Assembly: GCA_036925085.1 (NCBI GenBank)
Contig: JAUPFP010000012.1
Location: 4,579,960-4,643,959 of the forward strand
Direction: 5' to 3'
Length of the DNA: 64,000 nt
Origin: Brachycybe producta
Taxonomy: Eukaryota; Arthropoda; Diplopoda; Playtdesmida; Andrognathidae
The position numbers were made by a program, and so were the translations under genes. A model generated the notes under the pieces. That model saw only the letters and a program-made list of their open reading frames with translations. It did not search any database and had not been told where the DNA came from. Below are positions 35,130-46,266 of the stretch, one piece after another (the first letter of the stretch is position 1; each line of letters opens with the position of its first letter).

Positions 35130-36355
35130 TGTAGAGACCTACATTGAGTAAAAATTTGAAGCCCAGCCCATGCGACTTTATGCTGGGCCCAGCCCACGAA
35201 GCCCACAAGGTCCATGAAGCCCACAAAACTCACCAGGCCCATGGGCCGTTAACATAAATATGCCGATCCAAGCCCAGCCTAAAAGCCCACCATCCCATGG
35301 GCTTTGTATAGGTCTATAATTTCCACACTAAATGGTTCACATGCTTATCAAGAAAAGAAACTGCCCTATTAACAGCCTTAATATGTTTATTTTATTGATT
35401 AGTCAGTGAGGAATATGTTATACTTTTATTAATGTTTGAAATATTATATGTGGTTCAGTTCTATACTGTGAGCTTTTGACATCAACCAATTTTTATTACC
35501 AACCTTTAGATGACATTTTCCACACTTCGTTTCTTCTCTGAACAGTATGGTACCTGCACAGAGAAGATCCGAGCTGTAGAGAGAGCTGGATGGAGACAGA
35601 TTGTAGTCACTCTTCTGCATGGGGGTGAAATCGATGCAGGAGAGTGGCGGCCATCTCTCTCTCTTCCGGTTGATGCTGATATACATCTTTTCCATCGGTA
35701 TACCGACAAGAGAAGATGTTGTAGCTGCTGAGAATCGTATAGCTCCTGCCCTATGGAGCCTCCGGCCTCTGAAGAGAAGTTAGTTACATATAGACAGAAG
35801 GACAACGCTGTTTCTTGTTACAACACTTTTATTCATCACTTGTAAGAAACACAGAATACAAGGGTGAATATTAATAATACTAACGGTGAATCCTCATGCC
35901 CCTGATTCGGAATAATATCTCGTAATACAGGCAAAGGAAAGAACTTAGGAACAAAAAGGAACACGGTCCTTTTATACCTTGGACCTGTGTACACCTGCGA
36001 GGTGTAACCAGGTCCAAGTGACTGTGGTCCTTTATGTATCAATCCGCCGCTTGGGCATGAGTCAGAAAGGTGAGTCAGAGAAGAGAGAGGGATGGTTGAG
36101 AGTTGTTTACCCCCCGGGCTATGGTTTTGGCGGGATCACGATTTACAGGGTGTTACAATACATTTGTAAAGAACCTCATGAGAGAAATAATAAAATGCCT
36201 TCCAAACCCATGATACCCACAAAGGCTACCAAACCCACAAAGCCCACCAGGCCCATGGTGGGCCTTTAACATAAAAATGCCAGCCCAGCCCGTGGGCTGG
36301 GCTGGGCTTTTGCAAAAGCCCACTGGCCCATGGGCTTTATGTAGGTCTCTACTAT
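35130..36355. repeat. GGGCCC-rich repeat J, two arms separated by an insertion
   Basis: The arms at about 35130-35323 and 36195-36355 share AGCCCAGCCC, GCCCACAAAGCCCACCAGG-like and CCATGGGCTTT blocks. Their outer ends carry TAGAGACCTACAT in inverted orientation. The 870 bp between them are unrelated and include an LTR-like segment, so the repeat was probably split by a later insertion. Confidence 0.55.
35820..36158 (-). mobile_element. Possible solo LTR or retroelement remnant
   Basis: Read on the minus strand it starts TGTAACACCCTG, has a good TATA box (GGTATAAAAGGACC, about 35970-35984) and, about 140 nt later, a polyadenylation signal GATGAATAAAAGTG (about 35827-35840). It ends near GTTGTAACA. 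This order is that of an LTR. No protein-coding core, primer-binding site or second LTR could be shown. Confidence 0.4.
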
Positions 36356-36473
36356 AGTGTATTTTAACTAGGCTTACTTTCATTATTTTATAGGTAGTTT
36401 TTGGTCTTTGTTTGCCTATGTGAGTGGCTCTTACCTCATTTCTACTAACGTATGACTAAAATTCAGAACAATC

Positions 36474-37703
36474 TAAAGCCCGTTATACACCAACAATTTT
36501 TACTTGTGTAAATTAAATGATGAATCGTTTCGTCAATGATTTGGTAAATAAAATGTATAAATTAATTTATAAGTATTAATTGGTGGTTATATACATGTAA
36601 AAAGTATTTGAACAGAACAGTGCGTAGTGTGACAGTTTATAGTATATATTGTGACCTTGTGACCTTCTAGACAAGAGAATTGGAGAGAGTTGTGCTAAAT
36701 ATGTTGCAGAGCGCATCGTATATAGCTTTGTAAATTACATAAGAATGATGCTGACCCTGGTAAAGCGCTCTAGTAAATGTGATGATTTAAGAGGCTGCAT
36801 CGCAAAATTACTTCGAAAAATCTCCGCAAAGAGCGCTAGCATCGTTTTATTATTGAGCCCACAGACCCAATGTTAAAGAAGAAATGTTGAATTTTTAAAA
36901 TATACAGTCGCGGCAATGTTTATTTTTTATGTTAAAGTTGTCCAATATTAAGTTTTCAAAGTGCAATGTGCACTTTAAATATATGCTGATGGAGTGATGG
37001 AATGACAAAAAATTGGTAAGTGTGCTTCTATGTTTAAAAACTATTTCAAAATAGCGAATTTGTAACTATTATTTTAAACTTCATTGAGTACGCCCAAATA
37101 AAAAGAAACATCCATTAAAATGCTAGTAAAAATACTTAAACATAATTTAAAAAAAACACAACAATTTAACCACAGTGAAGCCAACACACAGGCGCATGTG
37201 CTGATTTTTTTAAAAATTATTTTTTACGTATTTTTATGAGCATTTAATGGATGTTTTTTGCTTATGAGGGCGTACTCAATGGAGTTTAACATACGAGTTA
37301 GAAATTCGCGATTTTAAAATAGTTTTTAGAAATATAACAGCACTTACAGTACCAATTTTTTGCCATTCTATCACTCGATCAGCATATATTTAAGGTGCAC
37401 ATTGCACTTTGAAAACTTAATATTGGACAACTGTAAATATGAAAAATAAACAAATTGCCGGCGCTGTGTATTTTAAAAGTGAACATTTTTTCTTTAACAT
37501 TGGGACTATGGGCTCAATAGAAAAACGATGCTAGCGCTCTTTGCGGAGATTTTTCAAAGTAATTTTGCTATGTAGCCTCTTAAGAAAAATGGAACATCTT
37601 CTAAATTAATGCAACTTTGAGCAAATAATTTAACATTCACATTATACACATGCAATGTCACATTTATAAATTAATTTATACATTTATTTAAGATAAACGG
37701 GCT
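36474..37703. mobile_element. Foldback element M, with D2 nested inside
   Basis: TAAAGCCCGTTATACACC at the left mirrors GATAAACGGGCTTTA at the right. Inner arms share TATAAATTAATTTATA. The family-D element at 36787-37583 sits within it, so M is older. Confidence 0.6.
36787..37583. mobile_element. Foldback family D, complete copy D2, flanked by TTAA
   Basis: About 797 bp, palindromic. TTAAGAGGCTGCATCGCAAA at the left is mirrored by TTTTGCTATGTAGCCTCTTAA at the right. TTAA is present at both borders. Internal blocks GTGCAATGTGCACTTTAAAT and CGAATTTGTAACT pair with their inverses. Confidence 0.8.
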
Positions 37704-39680
37704 TTAAGAGTAAGAAGAGCATTTGACATTAGTAAAAAAAAAATTTTTTTATAAAAAGCATTCTTGCAAAATGGATTCTTGAGCGGCATTTTCCTATCAC
37801 AGAGTAAATTCTATCAACATTCTGATGGCATATAAGTCTAAGAATAAGAAACTCAAAGGTGGAAATTATATTGTATAAAAGAAAGATAAAAAAAAAATAA
37901 GAGAAGGAAAAGATTAAAAAAAAGTAGTTGTAGTGTTGCATATAGTCAGCGCCAAATATAATATAGTGGAGAAGAATGATAACAATGCTCTTAAAAACTC
38001 CTCTCTATCATGGACTCCGATCAATGAAGTTGGGAGGGGTCCTTCACCGCCGTATGCCGTGCATCGTTCACCATTAGTGCAAAGCTTATAGCCTAGATTC
38101 AAAAAAGAGTTTGCTTTTTTTGAAAAAGCACCAAAGCACGACACAAACGCTTTGGCTTTTTTCAGATGCAGCCACACAATCTGCCAAGTGAAATCAAGCA
38201 AAGAGAGTTGAGGATCCGAGGAGTGTTCACACATATATAAGAGATATTTATATATGTGTTGTGTGTGTATGTGTCTGTGTGTGCGGTGTTCTTTTTGTGT
38301 GTGTATGTTGTGTATGTTGTAAGTCAGTTACTCAAGTCATTCATTGAGTCAGTGTATGTATGTATGTGTGTGTGTCGTTGGTGTTTGTATGCTTGTTGTA
38401 TCTGGTGGCCAAGTAACCTCAAAGAAAACGGTGTGATAACCTACTACCTACATCTCTTTTTTTGATCGACAAAAGTGGTAATAATCTACTTGTAAATCAA
38501 CCTGTAACATATAAGTCTTGAGAGAGAGAGTGATATTTTTACTTTTTTTTTTTCAAATTTAATTTTGTTTTTCTCTTCCAACTAATCAACAAGAAAAGAG
38601 GGGGCCTTCTTTAGTGTCTGTGCATCTCTTCTGTGTGTGTGTCTTGTGTTGCTGTTTTATTTGTTGCTCCAGAGGGAGAGTGAGTGAGTCTCTCATGTTG
38701 ATGTGTCTATAGTGATCTGCAACTATTGGTCACTGTGGTCAAGTTGAAGACACGAAGTCGTCTTCATCCTCTACTCTGTTGTATATCTTCAGAAAACACT
38801 TTGTGGTCTTCTTCTTCTGCTTCTTGATTGTTTCTAAAAAAAAAAAAAGGTACTGGTTACAGGGTTATTAAGGATCCGAGCAAGATTTTTATGGTGTGCC
38901 TAAAGAAGTAGATTTGGTGGTAATGTGTTATTATTAGCAAGTGACCACTGTCAAGTTTTCTTCGTTTTTTTTTTGGAAGAAGAAAGAAAGAAAGAAAGAA
39001 GATTCTAATTTGATTCATTTGTGAGAGGGTGTCATTTTTTGGTCTGTGTTGTTGTTGTTGGTGGTGGTTGTGGCAGTTGGTGGTATTATTATTGATGGTA
39101 CTTTCTAAACAAAAAAACAAAAAGTCGTGGGGGTTTTTCAGTGTGTCCAGAAAATATTTCTTGATCCATATTTCATCCTGTTCATCATCATCTTCATAAC
39201 GAAGTTCTTTGACACAAAAAGTTGCTTTATATACTTCTCTTTTAAAAAAAAAGTCAAAAAGCAACACATATTTTCCTTCTAGATATACAGCATCATTAAG
39301 AGTTAAGATTTTCATTTTTTTTCTCTCTCTCTCTCTCTCTTTCTCTATTCAAAACTTAACTAAAATAACTATCACCTAAACTCGACTCCTATATGCCTTT
39401 TTGCAACTAAAAACTATTAAAATATTTTTGTCCTTCAGTAAAACAATTACACATCTTCAAATCTGTTTTTTTCTTCACCAATTACAATCACAAAATCACG
39501 AAGTTTTTTTTTTAAAAAAATCACATTCTTGTGATAACAAAAAAAAAAGTACTGAATGGTGGTGTGATTGTGTGTTTTTGTGTCATTTTAACGGTGTGTG
39601 GAAAGTATACGATAAAAATTTTCAAATAACAAAAGAAAACCAAAACGTCCATGTGCCACTATAGCTCTTAATTTTACCTG

Positions 39681-39683
<3 letters not shown>
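37704..39683. other. Intronic DNA with simple repeats
   Basis: Contains TG-rich tracts near 38255-38380 and 38630, GAAA near 38985-39000, CT near 39320 and poly(A) runs. No exon seen. Confidence 0.5.
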
Positions 39684-39740
<57 letters not shown>

Positions 39741-39741
39741 G
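39684..39741. repeat. (AAT)n microsatellite
   Basis: About 19 uninterrupted units, ending about 140 bp upstream of the CELF exon 2 acceptor. Confidence 0.9.
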
Positions 39742-39879
39742 TAATTTTCATCTTACTTAATTGTTGCAACAACAGAAAAAAAAAAGATAAAGAAAAAGTT
39801 CTCTTTAAATCCTTTTTTAATCGGTTTGTTTTATTTTTTTAAATATATTTTTTTTTTGCTTGAATCTGTTGTTGTTCAG

Positions 39880-39962
39880 GCTGTGCCTTTCTAACATACT
39901 GTGCAAGGGACAGTGCCATCCGGGCGCAGAACGCTCTCCACGAACAGAAGACTTTACCAGGG
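39880..39962 (+). CDS. CELF: CELF/Bruno-like RNA-binding protein, exon 2 (83 nt)
   Basis: Completes codon 144 and encodes residues 144-171: [17 protein letters not shown], then [11 protein letters not shown]. This is RNP1 and the following helix of RRM1, with a wording highly diagnostic of CELF proteins. The acceptor is a T-rich tract ending GTTCAG; the donor is GG|GTGAGT. Phase 1 in, phase 0 out; an 83-nt exon at this place is characteristic of the gene family. The next expected exon, beginning MNRPIQVKPADSE in relatives, was not found before 64000. Confidence 0.93.
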
Positions 39963-40289
39963 GTGAGTAACATCAACTCTCCTCCACTTATCGTTTTATT
40001 TATTTATTTATATTATTGAAAAACAGTTTCCTGTTTCTGTCTTTTAAATGTTTTCAGTTTTTTCAGTCGATATAAAAAAATATCAATAAGCTGTTTTATA
40101 AGTGTAGACTTGCTTCTTTCTATTTGGTTCCATTTTTTTTTTTTTTGCGTTTGCGTTTTTTTTTTCGTAAACGAATTTACAAAAAAAAAAAGAAAAACTT
40201 CTGGATGAAAAACATTATTCACACTTTGTCACTTTGTTTTTTTTTGTACAGAGTGTTTCAAAATTAAAGTCAAAGGATTTTTATACATA

Positions 40290-40581
40290 TTAAGCTTTGT
40301 CTGTCTGTGTATAACGCTGTGCAAACGAGGACAAAAACGTTTAAGCACGTCGGAATTTATTTAAATTTAAATGTGAACCGGTTTTTTCTTCTCATTACAT
40401 GATCAACTTTATGTTGCACTCTTCCGATCCAAGAACCCAAACAATAGTAAGGGGCTAATAAAAAAATGCAAGCAGTCAACGCAAATTACTTCATGACAAC
40501 CGGGACATTCACACAAAATGTCATTTATATAATATGAAGTATTTGAATAATCATCAATTATGACGTGGGTTACCTCACTTG
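40290..40581. mobile_element. Foldback family A, diverged half copy A6
   Basis: Runs through AAGCACGTCGGAATTTAT, TGAACCGG and a TTATGTTGCACTCTTCC block, and ends with an ATTATGACGTGGGTTACCTC version of the family terminus. It abuts the complete copy A2. Confidence 0.55.
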
Positions 40582-40592
40582 TTATTATATAT

Positions 40593-41292
40593 ACTAGTGG
40601 GGTAACCCGTCATAAATGACGGGAGCAAAATTCATAGGCAATTGTGCGCATGCACGTCATTTGTTCCTTTTTTACTTTCATTTCAATTTCAGTCACCCCC
40701 TCTCACTTTTTTCCCCCTCCACGTTCCTCTCTCTCTCTCCCCCTCTACACTTTCCAACCTTTTCCCTCTCCAATTTAATATCATGGGGTTCTTGGATGGG
40801 AAGGATGCAACATATAGTTGACCTTGAGAAAAGAAAGCTGCTCATTTCTTCATTTATTCAAATTTATATAAATTCCGATGTTACACCACACACACAGACC
40901 TGGGATATTATATATATAAAATAATAATATATATAAAATAATATCCCAGGTCTGTGTGGGTGTGTGTGTGTGTGTGTGTGGAGTAACAAAAACCATTGAA
41001 GCACGTCGGAATTTATATAAATTTGAATAAATGAACCGTGTTTTTTTCTCAAGGTCAAGTATATGTTGAACTCTCTTCCTTTGGAAAGTGTAGAAGGGGG
41101 GAGAGAGAGAGAAAAGTGGGAGGGGGTGAGGGGAAACGTTTGGAAAGTGTAGAAGGGGGAGAGAGAGAGAAAAGTGGGAGGGGGTGACTGAAATTGAAAT
41201 GAAAGGAGTAAAAAAAGGAAAAAACAACGCGCATGCGCACAATTGCCTGTAAATTTTGCTCCCATCATTTATGACGGGGTTACCCCACTAGT
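40593..41292. mobile_element. Foldback family A, complete copy A2
   Basis: Same structure as A1: ACTAGTGGGGTAACCCGTCA terminus, palindromic arms over 300 bp, centre near 40918 with a TATTATATATATAAAATAAT stem. The flanks TTATTATATA and TTATTTATAA are similar, a plausible decayed 10-bp duplication. It lies in CELF intron 2, about 0.6 kb after exon 2. Confidence 0.8.
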
Positions 41293-41971
41293 TTATTTAT
41301 AAAATTATACATACCCACGAAGTAATGCAAATCCGCGCACAAAATACATTAATTTCAGGTGTGCCACGTGTTCGTGTTGCCACAATATACTTTAATGGAG
41401 CGCACTCGGCATAAGAGAAGTAATTGCACTCTTGCTTTTACTCTCTTAAAGTTGATTTCTGGGTGCATTTGAGAGCCTATATATTCTTTTTTGCTCTTTT
41501 ATATTCTATGCTGTGTCAGATTTAAGCACGATTTGTGTGATATGAAGCCGATTAACACTAGTTTTATTTTGCAAATTTGCATATAATTGCATATTTAAGG
41601 GTATTTTTTTGCATGCATATTTTGGGAATTTTACATGTTATAAGGGCATATTTAACACTTTTTTTCCTTGAAAAATTAGGATTTTTTTTAAATTTTAGTT
41701 TAAGAAACTGAACAAATTATAATTTCATTCAAGAACTGCAAGACAATTTAAAATGTGCTACTGGCAATACTTCCAAAGAAGCAACAAAGAAATTGTCAAC
41801 TGTATTACAGAAAAAATAAAGGCTATGAACAGCTCCAGAAGATCTGTACAGTTTTAAATGTTGAAAATCTTAATGAAAATACCAGTCTGTCTATTTCGGA
41901 TATACAGTAATCATGAGGTTTAGCTCTTAACTTTGGCTAAGCAGTCATTAAAAATATCAGCCTCATGCCTT
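41293..41971. other. Intronic DNA, nothing recognised
   Basis: AT-rich, no element ends. Confidence 0.4.
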
Positions 41972-42278
41972 CTACACACATGAGTTAAATGAATTCAAAT
42001 TAAACGTGTTTAGGTGAATTATACGGAATCCAGTTAAGGACATGAACCAAATAAAATTGACTTTATTATTAATATTTTAAAAATTGAAATACTAAATCAA
42101 TCTTTTAATGTCAATAGTTTATCTGATTATATTTAAGTATTAACTCAATATTTTCAGATTATTAACTGAATAAAAATTGAATTCGACATAGTGTTTGTTT
42201 GGCCTTCACAGGGCTCTGTAAAACACGTTTATTATTTAAATGCATTTAAATTATCAGGTGTGTACTAGGTATTAGTAT
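41972..42278 (+). repeat. Dispersed repeat R, copy 1
   Basis: About 300 bp, collinear at high identity with 58442-58738. Shared blocks include TACACACATGAGTTAAATG, TATACGGAATCCAGTTAAGG and CTTCACAGGGCTCTGTA. No inverted ends and no coding capacity. Probably a non-autonomous element or LINE tail of unknown class. Confidence 0.7.
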
Positions 42279-42635
42279 ACCTGTAGTGTATAATTGTGTT
42301 ACATAAATTGGGCGGGTATTTTGTTTGAATTCGACTATAATGTAGTAAGTTGAAATGAAATAAGTAAAATGATTACTTTAGAAGCTAGCTGATGGGCTCA
42401 AGGAGAGTGCTGCAACTAGGAATTTTGTGCCCGGAGACAACATTACTGTCAACGTCCCTTAGCCGCTAACAGGCCACTCACAGCAAATTTGAGTAGCTTG
42501 TATATAGTGTGAATAAATGTTAATTTTTAAGCTTACAAGTGTTAGTTTAAAACTATACTGTATTTTGTTTAGCATTGCTTATAGCAAAGTGTACAATTTA
42601 TTTTTGTAAATTTTGCAAATTGCAAGACGGGTTTA

Positions 42636-42810
42636 CTAGTGTAAATAATTATATATATAATATCCCAGGTCTGTGTATGCGCGTGTGTGTGTGGAGTAAC
42701 AAACCATTGAAGCACGTCGGAATTTATATAAATTTGAATAAATGAACCATTTTTTTTTCTCAAGGTCAACTATATGTTGAACTCTTCTTTTGGAACGTGT
42801 AGAAGGGAGA

Positions 42811-42853
<43 letters not shown>

Positions 42854-43106
42854 GAGAGAAAAGTGGGAGGGGGTGAGGGGAAAAGTTTGGAAAGTGTAGA
42901 AAGGGGAGAGAGAGAGAGAGAAAAGTGGCAGGGGTGAGGGGAAAAGTTTGGAAAGTGTAGAAAGGGGAGAGAGAGAGAGAGAGAGAAAAGTGGGAGGGGG
43001 TGACTGAAATTGTAATGAAAGGAGGAAAAAAGGAAAAAACGACGTGCATGCGCACAACTGCCTGTAAATTTTGCTCCCGTCATTTATGACGGGTTACCCC
43101 ACTAGT
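42636..43106. mobile_element. Foldback family A, single-arm copy A3
   Basis: Begins at the central stem (TATATATAATATCCCAGGTC) and runs through one arm only, ending CATTTATGACGGGTTACCCC plus ACTAGT. The arm contains GAGA-repeat expansions. Confidence 0.75.
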
Positions 43107-43115
43107 TATATATAT

Positions 43116-43467
43116 GATTATATATATAATATCCCAAGTCTGTGTATATGTGTGTGTATGTGTGTGTGTAGAGTAACAAAACCATTGAAGCACGTCGGAA
43201 TTTATATAAATTTGAATAAATGAACCGTTTTTTTTTTTCTCAAGGTCAACTATATGTTGAACTCTTCCTTTGGACCGTGTAGAAGGGGGGGGGAGATAAA
43301 AGTGGGAAGGGGTGAGGGGAAAAGGTTGGAAAGTGTAGAAGGGGAGAGAGAGAAAAGTGGGAGGGGTGACTGAAATGAAAGGAGTAAAAAAAGGGAAAAA
43401 TGACGCGCATGTGCACAATTGCCTGTGAATTTTGCTCCCGTCATTTATGACGGGTTACCCCACTAGT
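43116..43467. mobile_element. Foldback family A, single-arm copy A4
   Basis: A second arm-only copy in the same orientation, nine bases after A3. It starts at the same central stem and ends at the same terminus. The head-to-tail arrangement suggests duplication by unequal exchange or by hairpin resolution. Confidence 0.75.
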
Positions 43468-43830
43468 TTATACAATACGACCTTAAAATTATTAAATTAA
43501 ATAATGTGCAAAAAGGCAAATAGTCGGGGAAAAAAAAGTCGGCTTTCATAATTTATAAATCTTAATTTTTTTTTAAATTTTAACTTCTAAACTTTTGGCG
43601 CCTCTTGTTTGTAGGCGCCCGGAGATTAACGTTTCCGGCATCGTCCTCGTTGTTGCGCCACTGTCCTCGAATGCGCACACTGTTTGGCAAATGCAGTGTG
43701 TCTAAAGCCGGTTCCATACGATGCGTGTACTTGTAACATTTTTTTTTTATTTTGAATCGTTTAATTCGTTTAATTCGTAAGGTTAGTTTCGTAAGGTTTT
43801 CTATGTTTCAACAACACTATATAAAGGATT

Positions 43831-44075
43831 CACATCTCGCGCCTCGGCTGAAAGAGTGGCACAACTCAATGAAACACGTTTTTTGGAAAATGAGTTTAAA
43901 GTTGCAATTTTTTTTATCTCAAAAGAAAATTGTTGAATTGTCAAAACGGTTTTTGCTCTTGAAAAGCTCAGCGAAGTAATCCATGAATCTCCTCTTAACT
44001 TTAAACTCAATTCCCCCCCCCTAAAAGTGGTTTTTTGAGTTGTGCCACTCTTCCAGCTGAGGTGCGATATGACAA
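43831..44075. mobile_element. Foldback element S
   Basis: TCGCGCCTCGGCTGAAAGAG and TGGCACAACTCAATGAAA on the left mirror TTGAGTTGTGCCACTCTTCC and AGCTGAGGTGCGA on the right. GAGTTTAAAGTT pairs with AACTTTAAACTC. Confidence 0.65.
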
Positions 44076-44709
44076 GCACGTGTAAAACTGGCGTTCAACT
44101 CGCCATTGTACATAATACTTACCATATTATGATTTTGGAATAAACTATAAAAAGATTGTTTACTACACATGTCACATTGTGTAGGTTGTTTCGTGGATTT
44201 CAAAGATTCTGGTCTGTGGCAATACCTGGAAAAAACTACATTGATAAAATATTAAATTAGACTTGCTTTCATCCATTTTTTTTGCTTCAATCAGCGTTGT
44301 TTACTTACTGCTTAGAATAGGCGTATCCGTTTTAAGAAAGAAAGTGCCATCAAATATCAAACTTACTGAAAAGCAGGCTCAGATTAACACTTTTTTTTGG
44401 GGGGGGGGGCTGTGCCAAATAGAACCTGGGGGGGGGGCCTTAAAAGTTAGTTCCCCCAATGAATGATTATGATCTTACAACTTCAAACACTGCATCCTGG
44501 TCATTGTCATTGATATTGCTTATGCTTAATAACTGTTCTGGTACTTCTTCTTTTATCTTTCTCTTGAGAGCAGCACCCCTAAGATATTTCCGCTGCCTTA
44601 TTCAGGCTAACGGTACCGTCTGCAGATATGTAGTATTTCCGGTTTGCCAAAAGCAAAGATTGCATTAATTTATAAGCACGGACTGTCGGACTCCACATAA
44701 TACCAGGCT
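44076..44709. other. Intronic DNA with G-runs
   Basis: Two G runs near 44400 and 44430; otherwise nothing recognised. Confidence 0.4.
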
Positions 44710-44717
44710 ACCAGCGC

Positions 44718-44849
44718 CAGGCCCGGACTGGCCCGGCCGGCTGACTGGCGATCGCCGGTCAATTGGGGGCCAAAAATAAATAAATTTAAAAAATGGGGCC
44801 AACACAATTTCATAGACGGTGGGGCCAACCACTAGCCAGTCCGGGCCTG
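44718..44849. mobile_element. Short hAT-like MITE, perfect 8-bp target duplication
   Basis: Starts CAGGCCCGGACTGGCC and ends GCCAGTCCGGGCCTG. The octamer ACCAGCGC flanks it on both sides (44710-44717, 44850-44857). 132 bp, non-coding. Confidence 0.85.
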
Positions 44850-44857
44850 ACCAGCGC

Positions 44858-45539
44858 CCCTAGCATCACATATCGGGTACAATAAATTAACAGAAAGGAA
44901 GATTGGATTAGGGAATTTCTCGTTTAATTTAGGATAAATTTTTATGAACAAAACAAAAATATTGAAATAATGAAATATATAATAGTATCACAAAATAAAT
45001 ATGACAAGTCAAAAGTGATTTATTTTTGGGGCGGGTGGAGGCCCCTAAACCTCTGAGGCGGACTGTTCATGGCACAGTTGGCACATGCCTGTCTGCTCGA
45101 AACTTTCCGTTTTACTTTACGACCCATTTCTGGACGGCGTCCGCTTTTCTGAAAAGGTCGCAAAAACTGCAACATGTTTACATAGACTTGACTATAGCAC
45201 TTAAACTTGCAAACAGATTAGAGCAGCTGCGGCAGCGCCCATGTATGATAGAGAATGAAATATTGAGATCCCCCGAACATATTTTTGATCGTAAAATCTC
45301 AGAAATAAAATTCAATTCAATCCCGAGATTTCGAAATTGAACTTTTATTTTTCCACCAAATCCATAAACGTTTTAATATACAATATCTACACTTCTTGTT
45401 CTGGAAAAAATCAGAAGTTTTGATTCAAACATAATTTTCACTTTATATCACTTTGATAAAGATCAATTCTGCAATATTTATAAATGCATTTCTTGATTAA
45501 TATTTTTTTGTTGTAATTGTTTGTAAGTTATAATTAGGG
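44858..45539. other. Intronic DNA, nothing firmly recognised
   Basis: An open frame of about 100 codons near 45026-45340 has no recognisable domain or splice context; treated as chance. Confidence 0.35.
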
Positions 45540-45605
45540 ATCGGATTTGTATGCAATATCAAGCAAATGTTTCTCAATCAGTGGTCTAAAAGACAATTAT
45601 GAAGT
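45540..45605. mobile_element. Terminal fragment of foldback family U
   Basis: Matches the 57.0-kb element end: GATCGGATTTGTATGCAATA, a gap, then ATGTTTCTCAATCAGTGG. Confidence 0.55.
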
Positions 45606-45610
45606 AACAA

Positions 45611-45754
45611 CGGACAGCTTCAAATATCAACCAATTGGAAATAAAAAGGGCGGGGCATGTGACATCAGACCCAGTAACAAACCTATTAGAAATTGATGAC
45701 GCTCATGAAAGGGGGGAGCTAAAAAAAATTCTGAAGCTGTCTACAGATGCCTGT
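45611..45754. mobile_element. Palindromic MITE family C, truncated copy C2
   Basis: Contains GGGCGGGGCATGTGACATCA, AACAAACCTATTAGAAATTG and ATGACGCTCATGAAAGG, and ends TCTGAAGCTGTCTACAGATG then CCTGT. The left third is missing compared with the copy at 61.4 kb. Confidence 0.65.
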
Positions 45755-45794
45755 GAATATTTAGAGGGATTAATAAATTCCACTAGGTTTAAAC

Positions 45795-46000
45795 ACAGGC
45801 AATTAGAAAACGGAATAAACAGACTTTTGCTCCGCCCTTTTTATGACGAACGGCAACTTCTAATTGTTTGGTTGTGTAGTCAGACATCACATGCTCCACC
45901 CTTTTCAAGTTCAGACTACATAACCAACCAATTAGAAGTTGCCGTTCGTCATAAAAAGGGCGGAGCAAAAGTCTGTTTATTCCGTTTTCTAATTGCCTGT
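45795..46000. mobile_element. Palindromic MITE family B, copy B2
   Basis: ACAGGCAATTAGAAAACGG at the left and its inverse at the right enclose GCTCCGCCCTTTTTATGACG and AACTTCTAATTG with partners. The flanks GGTTTAAAC (45786-45794) and GGTTAAAAC (46001-46009) are an 8/9 target duplication. Confidence 0.8.
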
Positions 46001-46108
46001 GGTTAAAACTGAGCTGCAATCATTTTTAATAACTGAAAACAAGAAAATGAAATAAAAAACATGTTTTTTGTGATACTCGCACAAAAAAAACCGTTATAAT
46101 GTATATAA

Positions 46109-46266
46109 TCTGTTCTTGTCTTGTTGGTGTAGTGGTTGGTTAGTGTCTTAGCCCATGGTATTGTTGGCCATGGGTTCAATTCCTTGCAGTGTGAATTATT
46201 TTCAAATATATCAGAAGGTGGCGGGGACAAACAACCACACAAATTATAAAAACGAGTAATAAAAAT
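46109..46266 (+). mobile_element. tRNA-derived SINE, copy F1
   Basis: Pol III A box-like TTGGTGTAGTGGTTGG at about 46123-46139 and B box GGTTCAATTCC at 46173-46183 in tRNA-like spacing, followed by a TTTCAAATATATCAGAAGGTGG body. A tRNA gene is unlikely because no acceptor-stem pairing is seen and the body recurs elsewhere. Confidence 0.7.

Larger units (their letters stand above)
22069..39879 (+). other. CELF intron 1 (17.8 kb)
   Basis: Bounded by the donor GTATTG at 22069 and the acceptor TGTTGTTCAG ending at 39879, both in frame with the flanking RRM1 codons. It contains the 1.1-kb CU tract, one LINE fragment, three family-D foldbacks, at least six other MITE families and a likely LTR remnant. 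No internal coding exon is recognised. A long first intron inside RRM1 is consistent with the large first introns of animal CELF genes. Confidence 0.85.

Noticed and set aside
45026..45340. 104-codon open frame on the + strand
   Set aside because: No recognisable domain, no splice or start context and no second copy; length is within chance expectation for a 64-kb window.
46109..46200. Functional tRNA gene
   Set aside because: A and B box-like motifs are present, but no acceptor-stem pairing or clear anticodon arm, and the sequence recurs with a common non-tRNA body at 58.8 kb.
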